6,818 nucleotides of DNA from an uncultured Collinsella sp. (GTDB lineage: Bacteria > Actinomycetota > Coriobacteriia > Coriobacteriales > Coriobacteriaceae), in the NCBI GenBank assembly GCA_900553415.1, contig USDH01000087.1:1-6818 (forward strand), given 5' to 3'. Positions 6,351-6,818 of the stretch are shown piece by piece. Under the pieces are notes generated by a model. It saw nothing but the letters and a program-made list of their open reading frames with translations, ran no database searches and was not told the origin of the DNA. A program made the position numbers and the translations under genes. How positions within the stretch are numbered: position 1 is the first letter of the stretch; each line of letters opens with the position of its first letter.

Positions 6351-6818
6351 GTGATTACAGGTAAACAGCTTCGCGACGCAGTCATCTCCGGCGCGAACAG
6401 CATATTGAAAAACCGGAAATTTGTGGATGACCTCAACATCTTCCCCGTTCCGGACGGCGACACGGGCACGAATATGTCCATGACGATCGGTGCAGGCAGC
6501 GACGCCATGCAGGCGCTTGCGGATAACGAAACAACCGCTAAGGTCGCAAAGACGGCGGCTTCCGCCATGCTGCGCGGCGCAAGAGGCAACTCCGGCGTTA
6601 TCCTTTCCCTTCTGTTCCGCGGCTTCTCGAAAGGTCTCGAGGATACCGTAGAAGCAGACGGTACACAGCTCGCAGCGGCGCTCGCCATCGGCGTGGATTC
6701 CGCTTATAAAGCCGTTATGAAGCCGACCGAAGGCACCATTTTGACCGTTGCCCGCGTGGCGGCGGAAAAAGGCGCTGCGGCAGCCGAGATCGACAACGAC
6801 CCCATTTACGTTTGGGAT
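6351..6818 (+). CDS. fakA: Fatty acid kinase ATP-binding subunit FakA (DAK2/DhaL-like, YloV family), 3' partial
   Basis: FakA phosphorylates fatty acids held by FakB, giving acyl-phosphates for membrane phospholipid synthesis from exogenous fatty acids; it acts in the cytosol. The 156 visible residues are the N-terminal DhaL-like (DAK2) kinase domain: NIFPVPDGDTGTNM at 29-42, with D35 and D37 as Mg-ATP ligands; GARGNSGVI at 76-84; and KPTEGTILTV at 124-133. The family is about 550 aa, so roughly 70 percent of the gene lies beyond the right edge, including the middle and C-terminal domains. The start is GTG 6351, giving V-I-T-G-K-Q-L-R-D, which aligns with the usual family N-terminus. A good promoter lies 80-110 nt upstream, so it is probably transcribed independently of the phosphodiesterase gene. 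Its codon use (AAA, GAA, one AGA) matches that fragment and not the genes left of 5700. A dihydroxyacetone kinase subunit is unlikely because of the N-terminus and motif spacing. Confidence 0.93.
   Translation, partial: MITGKQLRDAVISGANSILKNRKFVDDLNIFPVPDGDTGTNMSMTIGAGSDAMQALADNETTAKVAKTAASAMLRGARGNSGVILSLLFRGFSKGLEDTVEADGTQLAAALAIGVDSAYKAVMKPTEGTILTVARVAAEKGAAAAEIDNDPIYVWD

Noticed and set aside
6212..6688. 158-aa minus-strand open frame covering the fakA start
   Set aside because: The + strand frame from 6351 has unmistakable FakA motifs and a promoter; the minus frame has none.
1..6818. A new defence, mobile or CRISPR-like system
   Set aside because: Every gene belongs to a known housekeeping family, and there are no direct repeat arrays, transposase, integrase or attachment sites in the window.

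Overview
The window reads as two pieces of DNA with different origins. Bases 1 to about 5,700 look like the chromosome of a high-GC gut actinobacterium of the Coriobacteriia, Collinsella or a close relative. This is judged from protein style, the nearly exclusive use of G/C-ending codons, and the order (RecJ-linked) helicase - rel; no database search was possible. Bases from about 5,700 to 6,818 have visibly lower GC, use AAA and GAA freely, and encode proteins typical of Clostridia/Firmicutes.

Layout, all on the + strand: (1) 1-1494, a RecQ-like SF2 helicase module that is open at the left edge and may be the C-terminal half of a RecJ-helicase fusion; (2) 1510-3870, a complete bifunctional (p)ppGpp synthetase/hydrolase of the Rel type, 15 nt downstream of the helicase gene and probably co-transcribed with it; (3) 3871-3954, a short gap holding a perfect 12-bp hairpin; (4) 3955-4638, a glyoxalase-II-like metallo-beta-lactamase-fold hydrolase; (5) 4639-4832, a 194-nt gap with a good extended -10 promoter and a strong ribosome binding site; (6) 4833-5699, class II fructose-bisphosphate aldolase with very strong codon bias; (7) about 5700-5708, the junction; (8) 5739-6215, the C-terminal part of a YmdB-family metallophosphodiesterase lacking its N-terminal third; (9) 6216-6350, an intergenic gap with a textbook sigma-A-type promoter; (10) 6351-6818, the start of a FakA (DAK2/DhaL-like fatty acid kinase) gene cut by the right edge.

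The left block holds housekeeping functions: DNA repair, stringent response, a thiol-ester/detoxification-type hydrolase and glycolysis. The right block holds a phosphodiesterase fragment and the ATP-binding subunit of exogenous fatty acid activation. I see no mobile element, CRISPR array, RNA gene or undescribed defence system. The most notable signal is the junction immediately after the aldolase stop codon: homology to YmdB begins mid-protein within 9 nt of that stop, and codon use changes at the same point. A chimeric (metagenomic) assembly is the simplest explanation; a true recombination event is the alternative.
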